This document shows positions 24,568 to 34,263 of a DNA stretch of 64,000 nucleotides, in pieces (positions within the stretch are counted from its first letter, which is position 1; each line of letters begins with the position of its first letter). The notes under the pieces are model-generated. The model did not search any database. It saw nothing but the letters and a program-made list of their open reading frames with translations, and had not been told where the DNA came from. Origin of the DNA: Neckera pumila (Eukaryota > Streptophyta > Bryopsida > Hypnales > Neckeraceae); the NCBI GenBank assembly GCA_963969595.1, contig OZ018408.1, forward strand, positions 33,542,108 through 33,606,107. Direction: 5' to 3'. The position numbers and the translations under genes are program-made.

Positions 24568-25486
24568 CCTCTAAAGGACCAACATGTGTTTTTTGGCAAC
24601 ATAGAAATTTTGGGCAGGTATATGTGACTAGAGATTTGCATATATTGGGCTGAAATTTTAGTAGAAGGTGGCGACGAGGAATATCTTTCATATGCACCAA
24701 ATTTTATGACATTTGAAAATATGAGTCAAAAGTTATTGCATGGTATGTAGTTTGTTTCTCAACTCGAGCAGTCCAGGCAGATAAAAATAAAAATAAAAAT
24801 TCAAAAATAAAAATTAGATATGAAATTAGTTTATTAGATTTATATATATGTGGTAAGCTTTGAATCATTCCATTTTGATCAACTGAGTCAAAATTTATGA
24901 GGAGTTTTAGTTTGCAGGCATTTATGGATTCTCTACTCTAAAATCAACTTTGAAGTTGTTTATTTTACTCAATCTTCAATATTTTTTGAAAAAAATAAAA
25001 TCACAGACTGTAGATTGTTTATGACAACATTACAACCATTGGATTGGCATTTTTCAATTCCAAAATGAAATCCTCAACAATTTAGTGTTTTGAATCTATT
25101 TCTTTCTATTTACTATTTTTTCCTATATGTTGTACAATTCCAAATGATCTTAAATGTTTCAAGCATGTAGCCTGCCCTGAAGAATGATTCCAAAGAAGCA
25201 CAACCATTTTGGAAATTATTTCATAAGGATCTGACCTTGTGAAGTGTAACTGCACATTTTTTTGCAGGGCCAACAAAAAGATTTTTGCCACTTCAAACGC
25301 CAATATCTTGCAAAGTGCATGGTGAAAATTTTTGAAATTTTTTCCACATCTTTTCAAACCAGAGTACTGCAAGATCCTAAGTGTACATGTGTCTAAAATT
25401 GATATTTTTCAAAAATTTGGTACTTGTACTAGAAATGGCAATTTTGGAGCATTTTTGGTGAGAACATAGTCAAAGAACTTTAGGGG
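24568..25486. mobile_element. TTAA-flanked inverted-repeat element, copy E1 (about 919 bp)
   Basis: The left end is CCTCTAAAGGACCAACATG, preceded by GTAA. The right end is ...CTTTAGGGG followed by TTAA (25487-25490). It is collinear with the E2 element at 38.4-39.7 kb over its whole length (shared phrases GTTTTTTGGCAACATAG, TTTGCAGGCA, GGATTC...TACTCTAAAAT, TTGTACAATTCCAAATGATCT) but lacks the insertion found in E2. No ORF of note, so it is non-autonomous. Confidence 0.6.
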
Positions 25487-25771
25487 TTAAATAAGGTTGT
25501 TTGTTTTGTTTTATTTTGTTTGTTTATTATGGTGAAATCTTTGGAATCATTACAGGGGATTTGGGGGACTTGGAAGGCCGTTTTAGTGAATAGAGGTACG
25601 AGGTTGTTAGAATTTTTGTTTTCAAAAATGTGTATATTATTATTATTATTATTTTCAAATATCATTTTAAGCAAAAAAAAAAATCAAAATTGATGTGGCA
25701 ATCGCTGTGCCATGTCAGCCAATTGTTGCAACTGCATTCCCGTAGTCTGAGAATATAGGGGAACTCGTAGC

Positions 25772-26185
25772 TATCACGACTACGTCGTTCCAAGGGACAA
25801 GGTCCCATGATGAAGGGGAAGCGGAGCTTACTAGTAGAAGACAAGACGGTTATTTACGGTTAGTCGATCAAAGCTTGAACTTAAGCTCGGTGAGGGAGCA
25901 ATGTCCTTCACTTGACATACGTTAATATAAGAAGGATTTCTAGTGATGAGTGCTTCATTTCAATGTCTCTTTGTGTTAAGTCTATGCTTGTCTTTTAATG
26001 GAAGAACGTGTTATTGTGTGATGACATATCATGATTGACCGCGCCTATATTATCATTCTTTCTTAGTTTAGGTTATATTGAGGAAGAGATGAATTCGGGA
26101 TGGTCGAATTGGAAAGTAGCAATCGGATTTGAAATCCGTTCGGAAGCATTAGCAGAATACTTGTTTTGGAATCCGAGTCCTAACA
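25772..26185 (+). repeat. 5' LTR of the chromovirus
   Basis: It runs from TATCACGACTACG to CGAGTCCTAACA. The 3' LTR starts TGTCACG, so the canonical TG terminus has become TA here by G to A. It would contain the promoter and polyA site. An adjacent primer-binding site matching initiator tRNA-Met (TGGTATCAGAGC) is not seen; the sequence after the LTR is TTATGTCAAGTC. Confidence 0.93.
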
Positions 26186-26315
26186 TTATGTCAAGTCATT
26201 GACTGCCCCTGCTTCCATGGAGGAAGGAGTTTGATTGAACATGACTGACAATGGTAGGCCAATCAATTTGAGGAAGTGGTTGCAATTTGTGGAGACAATT
26301 GTTTGGGCTTAAGTT

Positions 26316-27377
26316 ATGTCTCAAGAGAGGCCCAACGAGGAGGTGGCACAGCCTGTGCCAGAAGGACTTGGGTCAGAATGGGTGAATTTCATCCAACAAC
26401 AGGTGCAAGTAATATTTGAAACTGCCATTCCTCATATTGTCCAACAAATTTCGGAGCGTGCGGTAAGCCGACTTGATCACATATCTACATATAATCCTAC
26501 GCGGTCGAGGTCAGAAGGACGTGATGGTGAAGACTTCGAGGGACGAGACTCTAAAGTTGCAACACCGGATAAATTTTTTGGAAAGAAAGGCAGGGAGGTG
26601 TACAAATGGTTCGCCCAACTTCGTTTAGTGTTCCGAGGTAAGCCACGAGCATATCGATGTGATGAAGATAAAGTTGCATTTGCTTTGTCCTATATGAGCG
26701 GTGCAGCGCAGAATTGGGCGATGCCAATTCTTCAAGCATTGGACGAAGGACAACCTCACAAATTATTGGTGGATTATAATGCATTTCGAGAAGCAGTTAT
26801 TGCCATGTATGGAGAGATTGATCGTAAGGGCACAGCAGAGGATCGGCTCGGAAAAATTTGACAAACAGGATCAGTTGCGGCTTATATTTCCACGTTTAAC
26901 GAATATGCTGCACAAGTTGATTGGAACGAGCCAAGTTTGGTAGCAAGATTTCGTGGAGGATTAAAAGAAGAAATTCTTGATTCTATAGCTACTGCAGAAA
27001 ATCAACCTCGCCAATTGCAAGAGTGGATGTCCATGGCCTCCCGAATCGATGAGCGCTTATGGTCACGGCGACAGAATCGACGTACGCCGTTCCCCATTTC
27101 GCACTCAAAAGATCAATCAAGTCGAGTTCAACCCAATTTAGGGAATTCTGGCCCAATACCAATGGAGATTGATGCCACGTCTACATCGACGGCCCTAGCA
27201 AAGACTACAGCTGATCGTATGGAATACCAGAAACAAGGGAGGTGTTGGGGTTGCGGTTTGCAAGGGCATGTGCGGGCTAAGTGCCCTACCAATCCTTCCA
27301 AATCCTACTCCCTTGCCGTGATTGGGGAAGAAGAAGGAGGATCAACTGGGCCGGGAAAAGGCCGAGCCCGGGACTGA
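26316..27377 (+). pseudogene. gag: Chromovirus gag (capsid and CCHC nucleocapsid), one internal TGA
   Basis: The frame opens at the ATG at 26316 and ends with TGA at 27375-27377, interrupted by one TGA at 26859-26861 in a KIxQTGSVAAY context. The capsid region contains the conserved plant gypsy phrase VYKWFAQLRLVF...AQNWAMPILQAL. The nucleocapsid has one zinc knuckle, CWGCGLQGHVRAKC (C-X2-C-X4-H-X4-C). About 353 codons in all. The end of the frame overlaps pol and carries a slippery heptamer. Confidence 0.88.
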
Positions 27378-27399
27378 AGCCTTTTATTCGATACCCGGG
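27353..27399 (+). promoter_or_regulatory. Candidate -1 ribosomal frameshift site between gag and pol
   Basis: The heptamer GGGAAAA (27353-27359) is in the exact X XXY YYZ phase of gag (codons GGA, AAA), 15 bases before the gag stop. Seven bases after it begins CCCGGG (27367-27372), which can pair with a second CCCGGG at 27394-27399 to form a stem. A -1 slip leads directly into the pol frame. The distant gypsy relic at 57.39 kb has the same heptamer and identical spacings. Confidence 0.7.
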
Positions 27400-27934
27400 T
27401 ACACATCAGACGGCGGCAAACACAATCTCGAAAGGAGATTTGGTCGATGAATCTACACTTCAACAATTACAACAATCCGATGAGATTGTATTGCCACACT
27501 ATTTACGTGCCACTACGGAGCCGAGAGCACATTTGACTATGGATGCTCGTGTCAATTCGATTCCGACAACAACTTTAATTGATTCGGGCGCTACTGGCAT
27601 CTTTATGCATCAAGATTTTGCTCAAAATTGTGGAGCACAAATACAATCTAAGAGGACTCCACGAGAAGTTTGAGTTATAGACGGGAGGGTAATTAACTCG
27701 GGACTCATCACCCATGAGGCAACGTTCGAATTGGAAGTGGGAAGTCACCGAGAAATGCTTGTGGCAGATCTCACAAACACGGGTCGCTATCATTGTATTT
27801 TGGGGACACCTTGGCTTACTCGTCATGACCCCACCATTCGTTGGTCGCAACATCAGGTGATTTTCGACTCAGATTATTGTCGAAATCATTGCATTAAAGA
27901 AAATTTAGAAAAAAAGACCAAAATTGTCCATGTA

Positions 27935-28047
27935 CCGGGCCCTGCAGGCCGGCAGCCTGTGCCGACGCAGGAGCCCCGGCCAGCCCGCCAGGCGCTGCGG
28001 CAGGCCGGCGCAGTGGCCTAGCCAGCCCGGCAGGCCGGCATAGCCAT
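27935..28047 (+). repeat. GC-rich CCGGCAGGC-type low-complexity linker in pol
   Basis: About 110 bases of GC-rich sequence made of repeats of GCAGGCCGGC and CCAGCCCG lie between protease and RT, in otherwise AT-rich DNA. In frame it encodes a Pro/Ala/Gly/Arg-rich linker. The older gypsy relic also has a GC-rich stretch at the same place (about 57.98-58.25 kb). Confidence 0.7.
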
Positions 28048-31000
28048 TCCAAGCCATTCTTTTGTATCGGCCTCAGCATTTCGTCTCTCACCAAAGGAAG
28101 CTGATTTATTTATTTTGGAGGTGTCCGAATTGGAAAAAAATAATATTACGGGGGAATTAGATTTCCAAATCCCAAAAGAATACCAAGACTTACAAGAGGT
28201 GTTTAGCGAGGAAGCCTCTAATGACTTGCCCAATCACAGTGGATCGGATATGAAGGTGGAGTTCAAAGAGGGACAGGAGCCCCGTAACACGGGATTGTGG
28301 CCTATGTCCCCCGTGGAACTCGAGGAACTCCGACGATACCTTGAAGAAAATCTAGGCAAAGGGTGGATTCGCCGATCCAAGTCTCCAGTTTTGGCCCCTA
28401 TTGTATTTGCACGTAAAAAAGACGGATCCATCCGTGTTTGTGTGGATTATTGGAACTTAAACAAAGTCACGATAAGGAATCGGTACCCTCTTCCGCTAAT
28501 CCATAACTTAACTGATCGGTTGGCTGGAGCCAAATTTTTTACAAAGCTTGATATAAGACAAGCTTATCATCAAGTGAGAATGGCAAAAGGCCATGAATTT
28601 AAAACGGCATTTAAAACTCGTTACGGATTATTTGAGTACTTGGTCATGCCATTCGGGTTAACCAATGCCCCTGCTCAATTCCAAGCCCACATGCAAGCTA
28701 TTTTTTATGACCTATTAGATATTTCCGTTGTAATTTATTTGGATGATATTCTCATATTCTCAAAAACATTAGAAGAACATAGGGCAATTGTGCAAGAAGT
28801 ACTTCAACGGTTGCTGCATCATCGTCTTTACGCTAAAATTTCCAAGTGCCAGTTTCATCAAAGTCGCGTGGAATTCTTGGACATGATGGTTTCGGAAAAA
28901 GGATTGGAAATGTGTAATGACAAGGTGCAAGTCATCCAGGAATGGCCCATTCCAAAATCCGTGAAAGAGGTTCAATCTTTCCTTGGGTTTGCTAATTTTT
29001 ACCGGTGCTTCATCCATGATTATTCTAGAATTACTATGCCTCTTACTTCATTAACACGAAAAGATCAACGGTTTGAATGGTCCTCTTCAACAGATGAAGC
29101 ATTTAAAGAGTTAAGATCTCGGTTTACTAAGGCCCCGATATTAATTCACCCTAATTTTCAACTCCCTTTTGTCGTCGAAACAAATGCCTCAGATAGTGCT
29201 ACAGGAGCTATTTTATCACAACGTGCAGAAGATGGGCATCTACACCCATGTGCCTATCGGAGCTCCAAAATGCAACCGGCAGAGAAGAACTACGACATAT
29301 ATGACAAAGAATTGCTTAGTATTGTACTTGCTTTTCAAGAATGGCGAGTCTATCTAGAAGGTTCACCACACATAATTCGAGTGATTTCAGATCATAAAAA
29401 TTTGGAACACTTCCTAACAACAAAACAATTAAACCGACGACAAGCACGGTGGTCCAAGCAACTCTCGGCATTCAACTTCGAAATCCATCATCAGCCGGGG
29501 GTACTAAATGGCCGTGCTGATATGCTTTCAAGACGTCCCGATATATTAGTAGAGTCATCGAAAGAACCCAAGCCCCTACTAAAATTAGCAACAATGGAGG
29601 CTTGTGATCTCATTTGGACTGATGCTAAAATCATTCAACACATAAAACGGGCTATGAGAGAGGATATCTCACTTAAGCCAATATTGGCATTCTTTATAAA
29701 TGACCCCAACCGAGCTCTAGTGAATATTCGTCGACGGTTTCAAGATTACAAGATTAAAGACGGATTACTCTATTTTCGGGATGCAATTTATGTACCAGAT
29801 GATGATGAGATACAACGACAAATACTACGCTCCCGACATGATGCACCTACGGCAGGACATCAAGGTAGAGCAAAAACTGTGGATTTGGTGTCAAGAACTT
29901 TTTATTGGCCAACATTTCGAAAATATGTGCATCGGTACGTTGATGGGTGTGATTTGTGCCAACGCTCGAAGCCCATTCATCATGCCCGGCATGGATTATT
30001 GCAACCCATTCCAGCGGCGGAGGCACCATGGAAACGGGTTATCGCCGATTTCATTGTCAAATTGCCTAATAGCAATGGATCCGACTCCATTTTGGTCGTT
30101 GTGGACAAAAACACAAAATTGGCACATTTTATTCCGACTATTGAAATAGTCGACTCTTTAGCAACTGCCAATCTATACCTTCACCACGTGTGGAAACATC
30201 ATGGCATTCCAGAAGAAATCATATCCGACCGTGGGCCAGTATTCATTTCCAAATGTGTGAAACGATTACACGAACTCCTTCGCATCCAACCGGCTTTGAC
30301 AACGGCTTTCCACCCACAGTTTGATGGTCAGACAGAGAGGGTGAATCAGGTGCTGGAGCAATTTCTTCGCATGTTCACAACCCGACGACAAGATGACTGG
30401 TCAGACCTCCTCCCAATAGCCGAATTCGCTTATAACAATGCAATTCATTCAACAACAGGTCTTTCGCCGTTTTATGCCACTTATGGGTACCACCCAGCAT
30501 TATCCATTAGTACACCAACAACCTCAAGTATGTCGGCGGCAGAAGACAAGATTCGACTTTTAAAAGAAATACATGATGAAGTGAAGACTATGATCCAAAT
30601 AGCGGGTGACCAAGCCAAGCTCAACTATGATCGACGAGTATAGCTACAACCATCATTTGTAGTAGGAGACAAGGTTTTACTTCGACACGATAACATCTCT
30701 ACAACTGCGCCCACGAAAAAATTAGAAGTCAAGTTTTTGGGGCCTTTCCCCATTATTGCTAAACTCTCTGACTTGGTTTATCGACTTCGACTACCAAAGG
30801 CTCTTCGTATACACAATGTATTTCATGTATCACTTTTAGAGAGATATCGACCTGACACCATCTCAGGTCGACGATAAAAACCACCACCACCCATTGTGAC
30901 CCTGGACGGTGACATGGAGTGGGAAGTGAATAGAATTTTGGATTCCCAACGGGTAGGAAGATGGAGAAAACTCCAATACTTGGTAGCTTGGGAGGGATAC

Positions 31001-31131
31001 GGGCCCGAAGAAAATTCCTGGAAACCGGCTGCAAATTTGCACAATGCTCCTGATGTGGTAGCTAATTTCCACAAGCGTTACCTACAAGCGGCCAAACCAA
31101 ACGACTCAACGACACATCACCTACATGCCTT

Positions 31132-31143
31132 AAAAGAGGGGGG
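31132..31143 (+). promoter_or_regulatory. Polypurine tract of the chromovirus
   Basis: AAAAGAGGGGGG lies three bases before the 3' LTR, the expected primer site for plus-strand synthesis. Confidence 0.88.
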
Positions 31144-31146
31144 TAA

Positions 31147-31560
31147 TGTCACGACTACGTCGTTCCAAGGGACAAGGTCCCATGATGAAGGGGAAGCGGA
31201 GCTTACTAGTAGAAGACAAGACGGTTATTTACGGTTAGTCGATCAAAGCTTGAACTTAAGCTCGGTGAGGGAGCAATGTCCTTCACTTGACATACGTTAA
31301 TATAAGAAGGATTTCTAGTGATGAGTGCTTCGTTTCAATGTCTCTTCGTGTTAAGTCTATACTTGTCTTTTAATGGAAGAACGTGTTATTGTGTGATGAC
31401 ATATCATGATTGACCGCGCCTATATTATCATTCTTTCTTAGTTTAGGTTATATTGAGGAAGAGATGAATTCGGGATGGTCGAATTGGAAAGTAGCAATCG
31501 GATTTGAAATCCGTTCGGAAGCATTAGCAGAATACTTGTTTTGGAATTCGAGTCCTAACA
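31147..31560 (+). repeat. 3' LTR of the chromovirus
   Basis: It begins TGTCACGACTACG and ends CCTAACA, 414 bp, same length as the 5' LTR. I find five differences, all transitions and no indel. Confidence 0.95.
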
Positions 31561-31594
31561 ATAGCCCTCCAAAGCCCCCAAATCCCCTCTAATG

Positions 31595-31990
31595 CGAGCA
31601 TCCTCCAATTGTGTTCTTGGTATTGTTGGAAAGCTCTTTGAGAAGACGAGTGCATAGACTTTGTTTCATGGCATTGTAACATACAATAGAAAAAATATTG
31701 AAGTTTGAAGTTTTATGAATTAGAAAATAATTTTATTTTTATTTTATTATATAGTGGCAAAGATACATGGATTACTTGCCTATTCTATACATTCTATATA
31801 TTAAGCTAGATGTGTCCCCTGCTCGCGTTTATAGTACCATTAGAAAGCTCTCTACAAGGAGGGGTGCATGGACTTTGTTTTGTGACAGAAACGATATTGA
31901 GTATTGAATTTTTTATGAATTAAAAAATAAATTACCACTGGCAACGGCAAAGGGCGTACTAGCAGCCTTGACACTTGCAGCTACGGATTT
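31595..31990. repeat. Dispersed repeat, also seen near 24.23-24.56 kb
   Basis: The stretch shares order and phrases with 24.23-24.56 kb: catcctccaa, ttcttggta, ttggaaagctc, then actttgtttc, then a GGCAACGGCA-like right part. It is diverged and of unknown type. Confidence 0.35.
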
Positions 31991-32578
31991 CGCCTATTTC
32001 GGTTTTTCTGAATGCTTCAAATCAGAAACTCCCAAAAGTATAATGTAGGACAAACATCAACATCCACATCTTCAGAAGCAAATACGACGATTCAATTTTG
32101 AAATCTAATTCAGAAAGATCAAAATTTGATTATCAGTTCAAAATGCCACAATTCCGAATTAAAATTGTGTCCAGTACTGACAATCATGGTCATAGATACG
32201 AGGGGACATAGCTGGCAAAGGAGGCAATGCACATACACACAGACATTGAATGGAGGCAACATGAGCTTCAAGATGAAACATAAAGCGGAAAACGGACGAA
32301 ACCCTACTCAAGCAGAAGGAACGTCAAAGACACAGAGACGAAGCAGAACTTCACACCGAAGACTACAAATGAAGAAATTCGCATCGGATTCTTATTCATC
32401 CTCAATCAGAAATATACAACTATGTACATCATTCAGGTCTACACGCACCCTGGGCGATAAAATGAATTGAACCCAGAAAAAAATAATCAAATCCGAGCAC
32501 ACAGCTTGCCTTGAGTGCGGTACGCCGCTACCTCGCCACAAGGATCACAATTCCCTTTTAGGAAGCTGAAGCTGCGCT

Positions 32579-32800
32579 CTAGAAGGGGATGGCGCTGGCG
32601 ACGCGCGGGTACACCACGCGGTTGGGGTGGTGCAACAAACGGCGCGCCTTCTGCTTGCGGAAGCAATATAGAGCGGCGCCCAACGGCCACTCTACCACGG
32701 CGGTGATGAGGAAAGCTACAACCCCAAGCGTGGGCCCGACGATTTTGCAGCGGCAAGGGTTCTGCCGCGTCCCGCACTGCACGCACAAAGGAACCGCCAT
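32579..32800 (-). CDS. Small Cys-rich membrane protein, 73 aa, copy D1
   Basis: The ATG at 32800 opens 73 codons ending SAIPF and TAG. The N-terminus MAVPLCVQCGTRQNPCRCK has two Cys pairs (CxxC and CxC) that could bind metal. It is followed by one hydrophobic segment (about residues 21-46, GPTLGVVAFLITAVVEWPLG) and a basic Arg/Lys/His C-terminal part. I believe similar short proteins occur widely in land plants, but I cannot name the family and give no function. The frame is open upstream to 32845, but the other two copies start at this Met. Two ACACGTGT boxes and a TATA box lie upstream, and a near AATAAA (AATAAG) downstream. The other copies differ by only a few residues. Confidence 0.8.
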   Translation of the reverse strand: MAVPLCVQCGTRQNPCRCKIVGPTLGVVAFLITAVVEWPLGAALYCFRKQKARRLLHHPNRVVYPRVASAIPF

Positions 32801-33049
32801 CGATCGCTCACGCACTTCGTAATCAAGAGAATGCCTGGAATTCAATTCGAATTGCTGATCCCTCGTCCAATCAAAGACCTTGAAATCTAGAGTCTGTCGA
32901 ATGCGAAGTCCCTGACTTGCGGAGATGAAGCTCGCTCGATCAAATGCGCGGAGTTGAAATGCGAGGACTGTGAAAACGGAAGAGAAAAGTTTGAATGTCG
33001 ACTACTGAGGACTGTCTGTGGTCTGTATAGAATGGACTGAGGGGATGGA

Positions 33050-33055
33050 TTTATA
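33050..33055 (-). promoter_or_regulatory. TATA box of copy D1
   Basis: The minus strand reads CCATATAAATCC about 250 bases before the D1 start codon. The same motif is at the same relative place in copy D2. Confidence 0.6.
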
Positions 33056-33091
33056 TGGTGGCGGGAAACGAGAAGATTGAACCTACTGAGG

Positions 33092-33125
33092 ACACGTGTT
33101 GCACTGGCGATGACTGACACGTGTC
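33092..33125 (-). promoter_or_regulatory. Paired ACACGTGT / GACACGTGTC boxes of copy D1
   Basis: Palindromic ACACGTGT at 33092-33099 and GACACGTGTC at 33116-33125 lie 40-75 bases upstream of the TATA box. ACACGTGTC is the classic abscisic-acid-response (G-box/ABRE) core bound by plant bZIP factors, so drought or ABA induction is a reasonable inference. Confidence 0.6.
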
Positions 33126-33597
33126 ATGCGGAAAGGCTCTCTTGTGAAGCTGGCGGATTGAGTTTGCCGGCTAGTTCACTGACCTCTGACGATGTCTTTT
33201 GTCCAGCTGGCAGTGATATTTTTCCATTTTTCTAAAGGGAAGGGAAGGGGGAGTGCATTCACATCAAAGGTGTAAATTATTACCTCGTGGGTATGAAAAT
33301 ACAGTACTGTAGTTCATATTATTGTCCAAATGAAGATAAACATTCCCCCTACGCTTACTGCACAACATTACATTTAGTAGCCTTCAAAGAGGCTGCCTTT
33401 CCCTCCCTGGAGTCCTCATCCACGAAACTCATCCTCAAATAATGAATGTAAGCTTTAGGTACCAAGATAGTGGCAATACATTATAATTTGCTTCTTTTTC
33501 TTTGTTAATTTTAGGACCAAACATACAAATATTTGTAGAAAAAGATGTTGGCAAAGAATCCAATGAATAATGCATTACAATCATTTGTCATCAATAA

Positions 33598-34263
33598 CAT
33601 GTTTTGTGTTTTCAAGTGAAAAGACAACTCTATATATATACATAGGGAGGTAGGAGGTAGAACAACCCATGTGGGATAAACAAATTCGAATTTCTAGTTT
33701 CTCGAGCACTCATAGTTAAGTCACAAACAAAGAATTGTGTTAAAAGTAGAATTTCAGACCTCATATAGGTATAGTAAAATAACTTTTCTCAAAAATCTTT
33801 GAACTAAGAAAAGTTGTTAAATGAAGACAAGTTTCACCTCCCAAAATCCGTTTGGAATTTTGAATCTCCAATCAAAAGTTATGGACAAATTTGAGAGAGG
33901 GGTTGGAAAAATGTCCAAGAAAATGTCCAAGAAAATGTCCAAGAAAATGTCCATTCCAACCCCTCTCTCAAATTTGTCCATAACTTTTGATTGGAGATTC
34001 AAAATTCCAAACGGATTTTTGGAGGTGAAACTTATCTTCATTTACCAACTTTTCTTAGTTCAAAGATTTTTGAGAAAAGTTATTTACTATGCCTAAATGA
34101 GGTCTAAAATTCTACTTTTAACACAATTTTTTGTTTATGACTTAACTATGAGTGCTTGAGAAACTACAAATTCGAATTTGTTTATCCTACATGGGTTGTT
34201 CTACCTCCTACCCCCCTATGTATATATATAGAGTTGTCTTTTCACTTGAAAACACAAAACATG
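33598..34263. repeat. 666-bp inverted repeat (hairpin) with a 12-bp tandem repeat at its centre
   Basis: Arms of about 311 and 310 bases (33598-33908, 33954-34263) are reverse complements with few mismatches. The ends are CATGTTTTGTG and CACAAAACATG. The spacer consists of about three and a half copies of ATGTCCAAGAAA (33911-33952). Transcription of either strand would give a long double-stranded RNA. Mirror-image ORFs on both strands are by-products of the symmetry. It may be a foldback transposon or a small-RNA-producing locus. Confidence 0.9.

Larger units (their letters stand above)
27360..31300 (+). pseudogene. pol: Chromovirus pol: protease, RT, RNase H, integrase, chromodomain; four in-frame stops
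   Basis: All domains lie in one frame, -1 to gag. Protease has LIDSGATGIFM. RT has LVMPFGLTNAPAQFQ and VIYLDDILIFS (YLDD intact) at about 28.6-28.8 kb. RNase H has ETNASD where the family has ETDASD, so the first catalytic Asp is Asn. Integrase has an HHCC finger (HxxxH...CDLC), ADFI, SDRGPVF and QTERVN, so D, D and E are kept. The chromodomain is at about 30.91-31.08 kb ([20 protein letters not shown]). Stops: TGA 27671, TAG 28019, TAG 30641, TAA 30875. The longest open piece is 28115-30643 (842 aa). The frame ends at TAA 31298-31300, about 150 bases inside the 3' LTR. Confidence 0.93.
25772..31560 (+). mobile_element. Ty3/gypsy chromovirus retrotransposon, nearly complete (5,789 bp)
   Basis: Two 414-bp LTRs enclose gag with a CCHC knuckle, then protease, reverse transcriptase, RNase H, integrase and a C-terminal chromodomain, the chromovirus order. 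The flanking pentamers are GTAGC (25767-25771) and ATAGC (31561-31565), a 5-bp target duplication with one change. The LTRs differ at five positions, all transitions, about 1.2 percent, so the insertion is recent. Even so, five in-frame stops and a changed RNase H aspartate make it non-autonomous. It sits inside an older MITE. Confidence 0.95.
25548..31594. mobile_element. CATTA-ended MITE, copy M2, split by the chromovirus
   Basis: The left end, CATTACAGGGGATTTGGGGG at 25548, pairs with the right end CCCCCAAATCCCCTCTAATG finishing at 31594. Only about 224 bases of the left part (to 25771) and about 29 of the right part (from 31566) belong to this element. The 5.8 kb between them is the gypsy insertion. 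The element is therefore older than the chromovirus. Confidence 0.55.

Noticed and set aside
26186..26210. Primer-binding site for initiator tRNA-Met after the 5' LTR
   Set aside because: The expected TGGTATCAGAGC is absent; another tRNA or self-priming is possible but cannot be assigned from the sequence alone.
33817..34096. Mirror-image ORFs on both strands (74 and 91 codons)
   Set aside because: They are produced by the long inverted repeat; the same peptide reads from both strands and there is no other coding signal.
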